DNA from: Rhodanobacter sp. ANJX3
GTDB taxonomy: Bacteria > Pseudomonadota > Gammaproteobacteria > Xanthomonadales > Rhodanobacteraceae
Direction of reading: 5' to 3'
NCBI RefSeq assembly: GCF_014200755.1
Contig: NZ_JACHCM010000002.1
Coordinates: 186,001-250,000, forward strand
DNA: 64,000 nucleotides
Shown here one piece after another: positions 56,721 through 64,000 of the stretch. How positions within the stretch are numbered: position 1 is the first letter of the stretch; each line of letters opens with the position of its first letter. Both the position numbers and the translations under genes were made by a program. The notes beneath the pieces were generated by a model that saw nothing but the letters and a program-made list of their open reading frames with translations, did no database searches and had not been told where the DNA came from.

Positions 56721-57908
56721 TCAACGGCGCACCACGCGCGCGGACGCCGCCACCAGCAGCAAGAGCGCCGCCACGCAGGCCAGCGCCGCAGGCAGAGTGG
56801 TTGCGTGGGCGACGAAGCCGATCAACGCCGGTCCCAGCAGCAGGCCGGCGTAGCCCAGTGTGGTCACGGCGGCGATCGACACCGCCGGCGCGCTCGCCGG
56901 CAAACGGCCCGCCGCGCTGAACATCACCGGCACCACGTTGGCAGCGCCCAGGCCGACCAGCACAAAGCCGAGCAGCGCGGTGGCTTCCCACGGCAGCAAC
57001 GCCGCGATGAGAAAACCGATCGCTGCCAGCGCTGCGCCCGCGCGCACCGTCCACACCGGGCCGAGCCGCGCGACCAGGCGATCGCCGGTCAGCCGTCCAA
57101 CGGCCATCGCCACTGAGAAACACGCATAGCCGATGCCGGCAGACGCCGCTGCAGTACCGCGAAAGTCGCGCAGCAGCAGCGCGCTCCAGTCGAGCATCGA
57201 GCCTTCCGCCAGAAAGATGACGAAGCAAAGCATGCCGACCAGCAGCAGCAATCCGCGGGGAAGGCGGAAGACGAACGCCGGCGCCGCCGCACCGCGCGTG
57301 GCAGCCGCCCCACGCAGCAGGCTGGCTTGCTGACTGAAAACGATGACCGCTATCGCCAGCGAGACAAACAGCGCACAGGCCAATAAAGGCAGACCGCTGG
57401 CCAGCATCGCACTCATACCCGCGGCACCGACCAGACCGCCCACGCTGAAAAGCCCGTGGAAGCCGGACATCATCGCGCGACCCTGCAGCCGCTCGACGTC
57501 CACCGCATGCGCGTTCATCGCCACATCCACCGCGCCAAGCATCGCGCCGAAATAGAGCAGTCCCACGGCAAGCAACGGCAGCGTGGAAACCAGCGCCAAC
57601 ACCGGCAGAGCCAGACACATCAGAAAACCCGCGGCGCCGATCACGCGGCGATTGCCGTAGCGACCGGCCAGCCAGCCGATCGCCGGCATCGACAGCATCG
57701 ATCCACCGCCGAACGCCAGCAGCACGAGCCCGAGATCCGCATCGTCGAGATGAAGTCGGGCCTTGGCGTAGGGAACCATCGGCGCCCAGCTGGCCATCGC
57801 AAATCCCGCCATCAGAAAAATCAGGCGCGTCGCCAGGGCGGCTTTTTGCAAGGCCCGCCCTCCGACGGCGTCATACGGCTCTTGCACCACGTCGTTTAGA
57901 ATATTCAT
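56721..57908 (-). CDS. MFS transporter
   Basis: 395 residues, twelve predicted helices. YAKARLHLDDADLGLVLLAFG, GWLAGRYGNRRVIGAAG and VDVAMNAHAVDVERLQGR are MFS blocks, and the fold resembles the YbjJ/sugar group of small MFS carriers. There are several candidate ATGs (57908, 57914) lying in the direct repeats and no Shine-Dalgarno; 57908 is the most downstream before the coding core. It heads the operon with HAD and DeoR genes. Confidence 0.87.
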   Translation of the reverse strand: MNILNDVVQEPYDAVGGRALQKAALATRLIFLMAGFAMASWAPMVPYAKARLHLDDADLGLVLLAFGGGSMLSMPAIGWLAGRYGNRRVIGAAGFLMCLALPVLALVSTLPLLAVGLLYFGAMLGAVDVAMNAHAVDVERLQGRAMMSGFHGLFSVGGLVGAAGMSAMLASGLPLLACALFVSLAIAVIVFSQQASLLRGAAATRGAAAPAFVFRLPRGLLLLVGMLCFVIFLAEGSMLDWSALLLRDFRGTAAASAGIGYACFSVAMAVGRLTGDRLVARLGPVWTVRAGAALAAIGFLIAALLPWEATALLGFVLVGLGAANVVPVMFSAAGRLPASAPAVSIAAVTTLGYAGLLLGPALIGFVAHATTLPAALACVAALLLLVAASARVVRR

Positions 57909-57934
57909 AAACATATATAAACATGCATAAACAT
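57907..57934 (-). promoter_or_regulatory. three 10-bp-phased direct repeats, likely DeoR-family operator
   Basis: The plus strand shows ATAAACAT at 57907-57914, 57917-57924 and 57927-57934, exactly one helical turn apart. They overlap the MFS start codon region. The AT-rich repeats stand out from the GC-rich surroundings. They are likely bound by the DeoR-family protein encoded at the end of the same operon. Confidence 0.65.
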
Positions 57935-58064
57935 GCATTGCAAATCGTGCACGCTCGGTTGAGTCATTCCGGGCTCCCGCAAGGGGAACGCCGCACCGGC
58001 CGTCATGCCTGCGTGCCATAATTCGGGGCTTTCCCGCTGCCGAATCGCCGTCATCAAAACCGCC

Positions 58065-60200
58065 ATGCCACGTCGCCTGCTCGTTACCCACGCCCTGCCC
58101 TACGCCAATGGCCCGCTGCATCTGGGCCACATGCTGGGTTATATCCAGACCGATATCTGGGCGCGTGCGCAGCGCATGATGGGCAACGAGGTGCATTTCG
58201 TGGCGGCGGACGACGCGCACGGCACGCCGATCATGCTGGCCGCCGAAAAGGCCGGCGTGTCGCCTGAAGCGTTTATCGCCGACATTCGTGCGGGTCACGA
58301 AGCGGACTTTTCGGACTTCCATTTCAGCTTCGACCACTATCACACCACGCACTCGGAAGAGAATCGCGAGCTGGCCTCGCTGATCTATACGCGACTGCGC
58401 GACGGCGCCCGGCGCGGCAGCGCGGAAAATCAAACCTACATCGCCCGCCGCAGCATCCAGCAGCTGTTCGATCCGGAAAAGGACATGTTTCTGCCGGACC
58501 GCTACATCAAGGGCGTGTGCCCCAACTGCGGTACGCCCGACCAGTACGGCGACAACTGCGAGAACTGCGGCGCCACGTATGCGCCCACCGACCTGATCAA
58601 CCCTTACTCGGTGATGTCCGGCGCCACGCCGGTGCTGCGCGATTCGGAGCACTACTTTTTCGAGCTGTCCAAGTTCGAACCGCTGCTGCGCGACTGGTTC
58701 GGCGGCAAGTTCACTGCCGGCAAGCCGGTCGCCAACGGCGGGGTGGTGGCCAAGCTGATGGAGTGGCTGGACGGCGGCCTGAAGGACTGGGACATCTCGC
58801 GCGACGCGCCGTATTTCGGCTTTCCGATACCCGATGCGCCGGGCAAGTTTTTCTATGTGTGGCTGGATGCGCCCGTCGGCTACCTCGCCAGCTTCAAGGC
58901 GCTGTGCGACCGGACCGGGCTGACGTTCGACGACTTTCTGGCGCCGGACAGCACGGCCGAAATGCACCACTTCATCGGCAAGGACATCATCAATTTCCAC
59001 GGCCTGTTCTGGCCGGCGATGCTGCACGGTGCGCAGCTGCGCACGCCGACGGCGCTGCACGTCAACGGCTACCTGTCGGTCAACGGCGCCAAGATGTCCA
59101 AGTCGCGCGGCACCTTCATCAAGGCACGCACGTATCTCGATGCGGGCCTGCATCCGGAATTCCTGCGCTACTACTTCGCCACCATGCTCAGCGATGCGCC
59201 GGTCGACGTGGATCTCGACCTCAAGGCCTTCGAGGAGCGCGTCAATTCGCACCTGATCGGCAAGTGGGTGAATATCGCCAGTCGCACCGCCGGCTTCGTG
59301 CAGAAATTCTTCGACGGCAAGCTGGCCGATCATTTCGGCACCGAAGAATCCGCGCTGTGGCAGACCCTGCTGGCGCACTACGACGGCGTCGACGAGCTTT
59401 ACGAAACCGGCGAATTCGCCGAGGTCACCCGCCGCTTCGTCACCATCGCCGATCTGGTCAACGGCTACATCGCCGCCAAGGCGCCGTGGCTGATGGCGAA
59501 AGACGACAGCCGTCGCGACGAAATGCAGCAGATTTGCACGCTGGCATTGAATGGTTTTCGCCTGCTGGCCGGCCTGCTCAAGCCGATGCTGCCGGCAACC
59601 GTTGCCGCTGCCGAACAGTTCCTCGCTGCGCCGATCGGCAGCTTCGACGATGCGCGCCGTACGCTGTTCGGCCACACGATCCAGCCGTTCGAGTCGCTGC
59701 TCGGCCGCATCGATCCGAAACACGTCGAAGCCATGGTCGAAGCCTCGAAGGAATCGCTGGGCGCTCCCTCCAGCGAGCCGCCAGCGAAGGTCGCGCCGAC
59801 TAAAAAGCCCAAGGAATCCAGCAAGCCTATGAACGACCAGCCCACCAGCGGCGACGCCGCGGCGACATCGACCGTTTCCATCGACGATTTCGCCAAACTC
59901 GATCTGCGCATCGGCAAAGTCACCGCCTGCGAATTCGTGGAAGGCTCGGACAAGCTGCTGCGCTTCGCACTGGATGCCGGCAGCCTCGGTACGCGCCAGA
60001 TCTTCTCGGGCATTCGCGCCGCCTACGCCGAGCCGGAGAAACTCGTCGGCCGCAACGTGGTTTTCATCGCCAACCTCGCGCCGCGCAAGATGCGCTTCGG
60101 CCTGTCCGAAGGCATGATTCTTTCCGCCGGTGACGGTGGCAGCGATCTGTTTCTGCTCGATGCCGACCAGGGCGCCGCGCCGGGTGCCACTGTCCGCTGA
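58065..60200 (+). CDS. metG: methionyl-tRNA synthetase
   Basis: 711 residues. Rossmann core with YANGPLHLGHMLGYIQTD (HIGH) and GAKMSKSRGTFI (KMSKS). Zinc is held by CPNCGTPDQYGDNCENCG in the connective domain. The helical anticodon domain is followed by a linker with PAKVAPTKKPK and a C-terminal tRNA-binding domain (about 620-711: IDDFAKLDLRIGKVTACE, then FIANLAPRKMRFGLSEGM). The length suits the dimeric long type. ATG at 58065 is the family start. Confidence 0.97.
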   Translation: MPRRLLVTHALPYANGPLHLGHMLGYIQTDIWARAQRMMGNEVHFVAADDAHGTPIMLAAEKAGVSPEAFIADIRAGHEADFSDFHFSFDHYHTTHSEENRELASLIYTRLRDGARRGSAENQTYIARRSIQQLFDPEKDMFLPDRYIKGVCPNCGTPDQYGDNCENCGATYAPTDLINPYSVMSGATPVLRDSEHYFFELSKFEPLLRDWFGGKFTAGKPVANGGVVAKLMEWLDGGLKDWDISRDAPYFGFPIPDAPGKFFYVWLDAPVGYLASFKALCDRTGLTFDDFLAPDSTAEMHHFIGKDIINFHGLFWPAMLHGAQLRTPTALHVNGYLSVNGAKMSKSRGTFIKARTYLDAGLHPEFLRYYFATMLSDAPVDVDLDLKAFEERVNSHLIGKWVNIASRTAGFVQKFFDGKLADHFGTEESALWQTLLAHYDGVDELYETGEFAEVTRRFVTIADLVNGYIAAKAPWLMAKDDSRRDEMQQICTLALNGFRLLAGLLKPMLPATVAAAEQFLAAPIGSFDDARRTLFGHTIQPFESLLGRIDPKHVEAMVEASKESLGAPSSEPPAKVAPTKKPKESSKPMNDQPTSGDAAATSTVSIDDFAKLDLRIGKVTACEFVEGSDKLLRFALDAGSLGTRQIFSGIRAAYAEPEKLVGRNVVFIANLAPRKMRFGLSEGMILSAGDGGSDLFLLDADQGAAPGATVR

Positions 60201-60245
60201 GCGGCATCAGGCTTTCGTTGCGTCGCATTAGCCACACAGGAAGTC

Positions 60246-61073
60246 ATGCGCATGCTGAAGACACAGTGCTTTTTGATTGTCGCCGCCCTGCTGCTCGAAA
60301 CCCCAATCGCGCACGCCGAAGACGCCTGCGGCAACAAGGCCGCCACCATCGTGCAGCAGGCCTACCCTGGGGCAAAAGCTTCAACCGACGGCTTCCGCGT
60401 GGGCGACGCCAGTATCACGCTGCCAACGGCCGACGCTTCAGGTGATGACCCCCACGCGCTGATCTGCCGCGCGTGGCCCGCGTACCCGCAATGGCTGCTG
60501 GTGGCCGTGCCACTGATGACCAAGATCGACGACGACGGCAACGAGGGCGATCTCGATGTGCTGGTGATCGATCGAAACTCGCTGAAGGTCCAATCGAGAC
60601 TGCGCCTGCATGCACGCATGAATGACGACGCCGTCCGCATCGCCGACATCCAGTTCGATACCGCGCGCTATCGACTCACGCCGGATCAGTCGGCTTTCGG
60701 GCTGCGCATCAGCCTCGAGGGGAGTTCTCGCCCCGATCCCTTCGGCGAAGTGGATCTGTCGCTCTATATGGTCGACCACGACAGGCTGCGCCCTGTGCTT
60801 GACGGGATAGTTACCCGCAAGAACGGCGGTGAATGGGATACCCAATGCGCGGGGACGTTCGACGAAACCCACCGCACGCTCGCCATGGACGCGGCTACGC
60901 ACAATGGCTACGCCGATATCCTGGTGACCGAAAAGTCCTCCAGCACAACGGCCTCGGTGGGCAAGAACGGCGATTGCCAGCAGAAGATCAGCAAGCAGGA
61001 TCAACCGGCTTATCGATTGAGTTACGACGGCAAAACGTATCCAGTGCCCAAGGCGTTGAAACCGCTGGAATGA
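60246..61073 (+). CDS. secreted protein of unknown function
   Basis: 275 residues, signal peptide about 1-24 (AALLLETPIAHA). The mature part is mostly beta-strand with four Cys (EDACGN, ALICRAW, TQCAGTF and GDCQQK), likely two disulfides. DDDGNEGDLDVLVIDRN and EVDLSLYMVDHDRLRP suggest a repeat-like beta-propeller or sandwich. Family not recognised. AGGAAG precedes two in-frame ATGs (60246 and 60252); the second has better spacing. Monocistronic, 45 bases after metG. Confidence 0.65.
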   Translation: MRMLKTQCFLIVAALLLETPIAHAEDACGNKAATIVQQAYPGAKASTDGFRVGDASITLPTADASGDDPHALICRAWPAYPQWLLVAVPLMTKIDDDGNEGDLDVLVIDRNSLKVQSRLRLHARMNDDAVRIADIQFDTARYRLTPDQSAFGLRISLEGSSRPDPFGEVDLSLYMVDHDRLRPVLDGIVTRKNGGEWDTQCAGTFDETHRTLAMDAATHNGYADILVTEKSSSTTASVGKNGDCQQKISKQDQPAYRLSYDGKTYPVPKALKPLE

Positions 61074-61197
61074 AATCACCCGTCAGGCGTTTCGACGCTC
61101 GGTAAGGAAGGGACCGCTTAAGTCATTCGCACACATCGGCTAGCGCAGCCTATGAAACGGTCACGTCGCGCGCCGCCGTCCGCTGATCGCTTTCCAT

Positions 61198-61236
61198 AAA
61201 AAGCCGGCTGCTTCGAGGCCGCCGGCTTTTATTTTA
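61198..61236. terminator. bidirectional terminator
   Basis: AAAAGCCGGC and GCCGGCTTTT form a 10-bp stem around a 12-base loop, with T runs in both directions (TTTTATTTTA on the plus strand). It lies between the secreted protein (+, stop 61073) and the F420-type reductase (-, stop 61253), both of which it can serve. The rest of the 180-base gap has no gene. Confidence 0.85.
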
Positions 61237-61252
61237 TGGAGCGACTACGCAA

Positions 61253-61948
61253 TCACGCCGGTGATTCAAACGTACCCGGGCTGTTTTCGGTGCCGCTCCA
61301 CTGCGCCGTGCGTTGCCGGCTGGCTTCGGACAAGGCCTTGCGCACGCCGGCCGCGTCGTAGTCCTTGCAGTAGACCGGCGTGCCGGGCTGCTGGCGCCAC
61401 GACTCATCCAGGCCGCCGGCATCGATGGCATCGAAGCCCAGCTCCTCGACCAGCTTCAGCACGGCGGCCTTGGCAGCCGCTTCGTCGCCCGCGACCGGCA
61501 GCGCCACGCGTCCCGGCGTGCCCGCCGGCGTGCCTTTGTCGCCGAGGCTCTTGGCGTAGATATTGTTGAACGCCTTGATCACCGGCCGACCCAATTGCTG
61601 CTCGACCCAGCGGCTCTCGATCAGGCCGCCCTCGATACCTTCGATGCGGCCGTCGCGCTCGCGCGGATAATAATTGCCGGTGTCGATCACCGTGACGCTG
61701 TCGGGTACGCCGGCGAACAGATCCTTGGGCAACTCCGGGATGCGCGACTGCTGGATCGTCACGACAACCACGTCGCCCGCGCGCGCCGCTTCGTGGGCGG
61801 TCACCGCCTTCGCGCCGGTCTTTGCCGCCACGTCGGCCAACGAGGCCGGTCCGCGCGAGTTGGCGATGGAAACCTGATGGCCGAGCTCGGTGAAACGTCG
61901 AGCCAGCGTGCCGCCGATCTGGCCGGCGCCGATGATGCCTATTTTCAT
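61253..61948 (-). CDS. NADPH-dependent F420 reductase-type oxidoreductase
   Basis: A 231-residue Rossmann protein of the NAD-binding F420-dependent family. MKIGIIGAGQIGGTLARRF is the dinucleotide motif, with IANSRGP after strand two. VTIQQSRIPEL, VIDTGNYYP and KAFNNIYAKSL are family blocks. Members outside actinobacteria are not known to use F420, so the electron partner is uncertain. GAGGAATC six bases before ATG at 61948. Confidence 0.83.
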   Translation of the reverse strand: MKIGIIGAGQIGGTLARRFTELGHQVSIANSRGPASLADVAAKTGAKAVTAHEAARAGDVVVVTIQQSRIPELPKDLFAGVPDSVTVIDTGNYYPRERDGRIEGIEGGLIESRWVEQQLGRPVIKAFNNIYAKSLGDKGTPAGTPGRVALPVAGDEAAAKAAVLKLVEELGFDAIDAGGLDESWRQQPGTPVYCKDYDAAGVRKALSEASRQRTAQWSGTENSPGTFESPA

Positions 61949-62081
61949 GATGATTCCTCGATCTGGCGAAGGGTGTACCGAATACATGCGGCGATCGCTC
62001 GGCGATTCAACCCGCCGATAGACAGGCAGGCAAGCGGCTATACACGCATCGCAGCAGGTCGGCCGTCGTTACAATGCGACG

Positions 62082-62708
62082 GTGAACATCGAATCCTCTT
62101 TCCACACGCTCGCCGACCGCATCGATGCGATCCTGCCGCAGACGCAGTGTGAGCAGTGCGGATACCACGGCTGCCGACCGTATGCCGAAGCCATAGCGCG
62201 CGGTGAAGCATCGATCAATCAATGCCCGCCCGGTGGCGCGGCAGGCATCGAGCGGCTCGCCTCGCTGTTGAATCGACCGATCGTACCGCTCGACCCGGAT
62301 CACGGTGTCGAGAAGCCGCGTGCGCTGGCGCGCATCGTCGAGGCCGATTGCATTGGTTGCACCAAGTGCATCCAGGCCTGCCCGGTGGACGCGATCGTGG
62401 GCGCATCCAAAGTGATGCACACCGTCATCGCCGACGACTGCACCGGCTGCGAACTTTGCGTGCCCGCCTGCCCGGTCGACTGCATCGTGCTGCTGCCGAT
62501 GCCTGCGACACAGATCGATCAAGCCCATGCCGATGCCGCACGCGAGCACTTCCAGCGGCGCGAAGCCCGACTGGAACGCCAGCGCCGGCAGCGTGACGCC
62601 GAGCTGGCGGCGCACAAAGCGGCCGTGGGCGAGCGCGCCGCGCAACGCAATCCAGTGCTCGAAGCGCTCGCTCGCGCCAAAGCCAAAAAGCCGACCACCA
62701 ACCCATGA
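62082..62708 (+). CDS. rnfB: orphan soluble RnfB-type ferredoxin
   Basis: 208 residues. A 4Fe-4S domain with Cys23, 26, 31 and 48 ([17 protein letters not shown]) is followed by two ferredoxin clusters: [14 protein letters not shown] (90, 93, 96, 100) and [14 protein letters not shown] (120, 123, 126, 130). The tail is Arg/Ala-rich and helical. It is the RnfB/RsxB core without the N-terminal membrane helix, and no other rnf gene is present. Start is GTG at 62082. It sits 10 bases before nth, as rnf does in enterics. Confidence 0.85.
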   Translation: MNIESSFHTLADRIDAILPQTQCEQCGYHGCRPYAEAIARGEASINQCPPGGAAGIERLASLLNRPIVPLDPDHGVEKPRALARIVEADCIGCTKCIQACPVDAIVGASKVMHTVIADDCTGCELCVPACPVDCIVLLPMPATQIDQAHADAAREHFQRREARLERQRRQRDAELAAHKAAVGERAAQRNPVLEALARAKAKKPTTNP

Positions 62709-62718
62709 AAAGTGAATC

Positions 62719-63360
62719 ATGAAGCGCGCCGACGTCATCGAGCTGTTCACCCGCTTGCGCGAACTCAATCCGCACCCCACCACCGAACTGGCGTACAGCA
62801 CACCGTTCGAACTGCTGGTCGCGGTGGTGCTGTCGGCGCAGGCCACCGATGTTGGCGTAAACAAGGCGACCAAGAAACTCTATCCGGTCGCCAACACCCC
62901 GCAAGCCATTTTCGATCTCGGCGAAGACGGCCTGAAGCGCTACATCAGCTCCATCGGATTGTTCAATGCCAAAGCGAAAAACGTGATCGCGCTATGCCGG
63001 CTGCTGATCGATCGGCATGACGGCGAGGTGCCCCGCGACCGCGCAGCGCTGGAAGCCCTGCCCGGAGTAGGCCGCAAAACCGCGAACGTGGTGCTCAACA
63101 CCGCGTTCGGCGAACCGACCATGGCGGTCGATACGCATATCTTTCGCGTCGCCAATCGCACCGGCCTGGCGCCCGGCAAAGACGTGCGCGCGGTCGAAGA
63201 CAAGCTGGTCAAGGTGATCCCGGACGAGTTCAAGATGGATGCCCACCACTGGCTGATCCTGCACGGCCGCTATGTGTGCAAGGCGCGCAAGCCGGACTGT
63301 CCGCAATGCGTGATTCGCGATCTTTGTCGGTTCAAGGACAAGACAGTGGAGAAGCGGTAA
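62719..63360 (+). CDS. nth: endonuclease III
   Basis: A 213-residue HhH-GPD DNA glycosylase/AP lyase for oxidised pyrimidines. Catalytic Lys120 (LPGVGRKTANVVLN) and Asp138 (MAVDTHIFRV), and the [4Fe-4S] Cys187, 194, 197 and 203 (CKARKPDCPQCVIRDLC), fall at the E. coli numbers. The start follows rnfB by 10 bases. Confidence 0.97.
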   Translation: MKRADVIELFTRLRELNPHPTTELAYSTPFELLVAVVLSAQATDVGVNKATKKLYPVANTPQAIFDLGEDGLKRYISSIGLFNAKAKNVIALCRLLIDRHDGEVPRDRAALEALPGVGRKTANVVLNTAFGEPTMAVDTHIFRVANRTGLAPGKDVRAVEDKLVKVIPDEFKMDAHHWLILHGRYVCKARKPDCPQCVIRDLCRFKDKTVEKR

Positions 63361-63434
63361 AACGGGGAACGGGGAATGGAAAGAGCGGATCACGGCGAGC
63401 TCAAGCTTTTGTTCCCCATTCCCTGTTCCCCGTT
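63361..63434. repeat. long inverted repeat of GGGGAAC/GGGGAAT type
   Basis: A 19-base arm at 63361-63379 (AACGGGGAACGGGGAATGG) pairs with 63416-63434 with one mismatch (18 of 19). The 36-base loop includes AGCTCAAGCTTTT. It fills the gap between convergent nth and the methyltransferase. Such tandem GGGAAnGGGGAA inverted repeats recur in Xanthomonadales intergenic DNA. Confidence 0.7.
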
Positions 63435-63436
63435 CA

Positions 63437-64000
63437 TCAAACTGGCAATTGCGCCCGCTCCAGCGCCGCGATATGGCGCTCCAGCCTTGGCCCCAGGTAG
63501 CAGTGCGAACCGCAGGGCAGCAGGCCGACCTCGCCGAACTGGCGCAGATACCACGACGGCGCGCGCGAGACGAAGCCATGGTGATCGCCGGCCACATCGT
63601 CGCGACGGGTGAATACTTCGAGGAAGGCGATACCCTCCAGCATCTCGCCGATACCGACCAGGCCGGCGCGAATTTCCGCCGGCTTGAGATAGTGCAGCAC
63701 ATCGGTGCAAACGATCAGATCGAAGCGCGTATCGAAGCGCAGCTGCTCCAGCTGCCCGAAACGCGCCAGCCCGATATTCCGGCGCCGGCCGTAACGCGCG
63801 ACCACGTACTCGCTCGCATCGAGACCCCGATACGCGACGCCTGGCCGCAAGGACAACAGCGGCGCACGCCAAGTCGCCTCGCCACAGCCCACATCGAGTA
63901 CGTTGCGCAACGGCCGGCCGAGGTAATACTCCGCCTGCGCCACCACCATCGCCACCTTGCGCTTCAGCTCGGCAGGCGAGCCCACCGCGTGCTTCGGGTC
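63437..64000 (-). CDS. class I SAM-dependent methyltransferase, 3' part
   Basis: The frame is open to the right edge, so the start lies outside the window; the visible part is about 187 residues. The motif VLDVGCGEATWRAPLL (SAM loop), YRGLDASEYV and DLIVCTDVLHYL place it among class I methyltransferases of unknown substrate. The run DPKHAVGSPAELKRK at the edge continues the helix before the domain; the GTG at 63985 is thus probably internal. Confidence 0.8.
   Translation of the reverse strand, partial: DPKHAVGSPAELKRKVAMVVAQAEYYLGRPLRNVLDVGCGEATWRAPLLSLRPGVAYRGLDASEYVVARYGRRRNIGLARFGQLEQLRFDTRFDLIVCTDVLHYLKPAEIRAGLVGIGEMLEGIAFLEVFTRRDDVAGDHHGFVSRAPSWYLRQFGEVGLLPCGSHCYLGPRLERHIAALERAQLPV

Noticed and set aside
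57915..59723. Upstream extension of the MFS frame to 1000 codons
   Set aside because: The extra part is antisense to metG; the MFS core starts near 57908.
1..64000. CRISPR arrays, tRNA or rRNA genes, transposases, integrases
   Set aside because: No regularly spaced repeats, cloverleaf-like sequence, rRNA stretch or recombinase motif was found on either strand.

Overview
The window is a 64 kb stretch of high-GC gammaproteobacterial chromosome. It most likely comes from the order Lysobacterales (Xanthomonadales), probably Rhodanobacteraceae (Dyella, Rhodanobacter or Luteibacter type) or a close relative. The evidence is gene content and order: a complete his operon led by a TrpR-like gene, a HisB phosphatase domain lacking the zinc-cysteine cluster, the order asd-fimV-truA-trpF-trpB-trpA-accD, an orphan soluble RnfB next to nth, and ribosomal protein THX. 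Genus is not resolvable from the sequence alone. Almost everything is chromosomal core. No tRNA, rRNA, CRISPR array, integrase or transposase was seen.

Layout. 1-2048: accessory left flank with the end of a DUF4406-like nucleoside deoxyribosyltransferase-fold gene, a decayed copy of the 3' end of hisE, and a secreted thioredoxin-fold gene lying between the decayed and intact hisE ends. 2049-9692: his operon (minus strand: trpR-like, hisG, D, C, B, H, A, F, IE), nearly all genes overlapping, with a promoter and a TrpR-operator-like palindrome at its head. 9848-18376: a two-component system, an HME-type RND efflux system (adaptor, pump, outer-membrane factor) and a small lipoprotein. 18421-22549: minus-strand block of THX, a zinc CDF exporter, a MerC-like protein, Zur and GltX, with a Zur-box-like palindrome before the MerC/CDF pair. 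22626-26056: envelope proteins, a glycosyltransferase/PAP2 pair and a duplicated repeat rich in DnaA-box-like 9-mers.

26057-34676: accD, trpA, trpB, trpF, truA, fimV, a small coiled-coil protein and asd. 34806-45315: a 2-hydroxyacid dehydrogenase, aroC, prmB, psd, a LysM lytic transglycosylase, a membrane protein coupled to greB, DUF3025 and rimO. 45523-51510: a compact plus-strand operon with dienelactone hydrolase, HIT, pxpB, pxpC, pxpA, DUF969, DUF979 and pcp. This reads as a pyroglutamate (5-oxoproline) salvage unit in which the two DUFs are a likely 5-oxoproline carrier. 51615-57934: lipoprotein, dcd, flavin reductase, apbC, DUF2147 and an MFS-HAD-DeoR operon headed by three direct repeats in 10-bp phase. 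58065-64000: metG, a secreted protein, an F420-type reductase, soluble rnfB, nth and a truncated methyltransferase.

Most start codons were reassigned by hand from Shine-Dalgarno matches, family alignments recalled from knowledge, and gene overlaps. Functional calls are from motif reading only; no database search was run.
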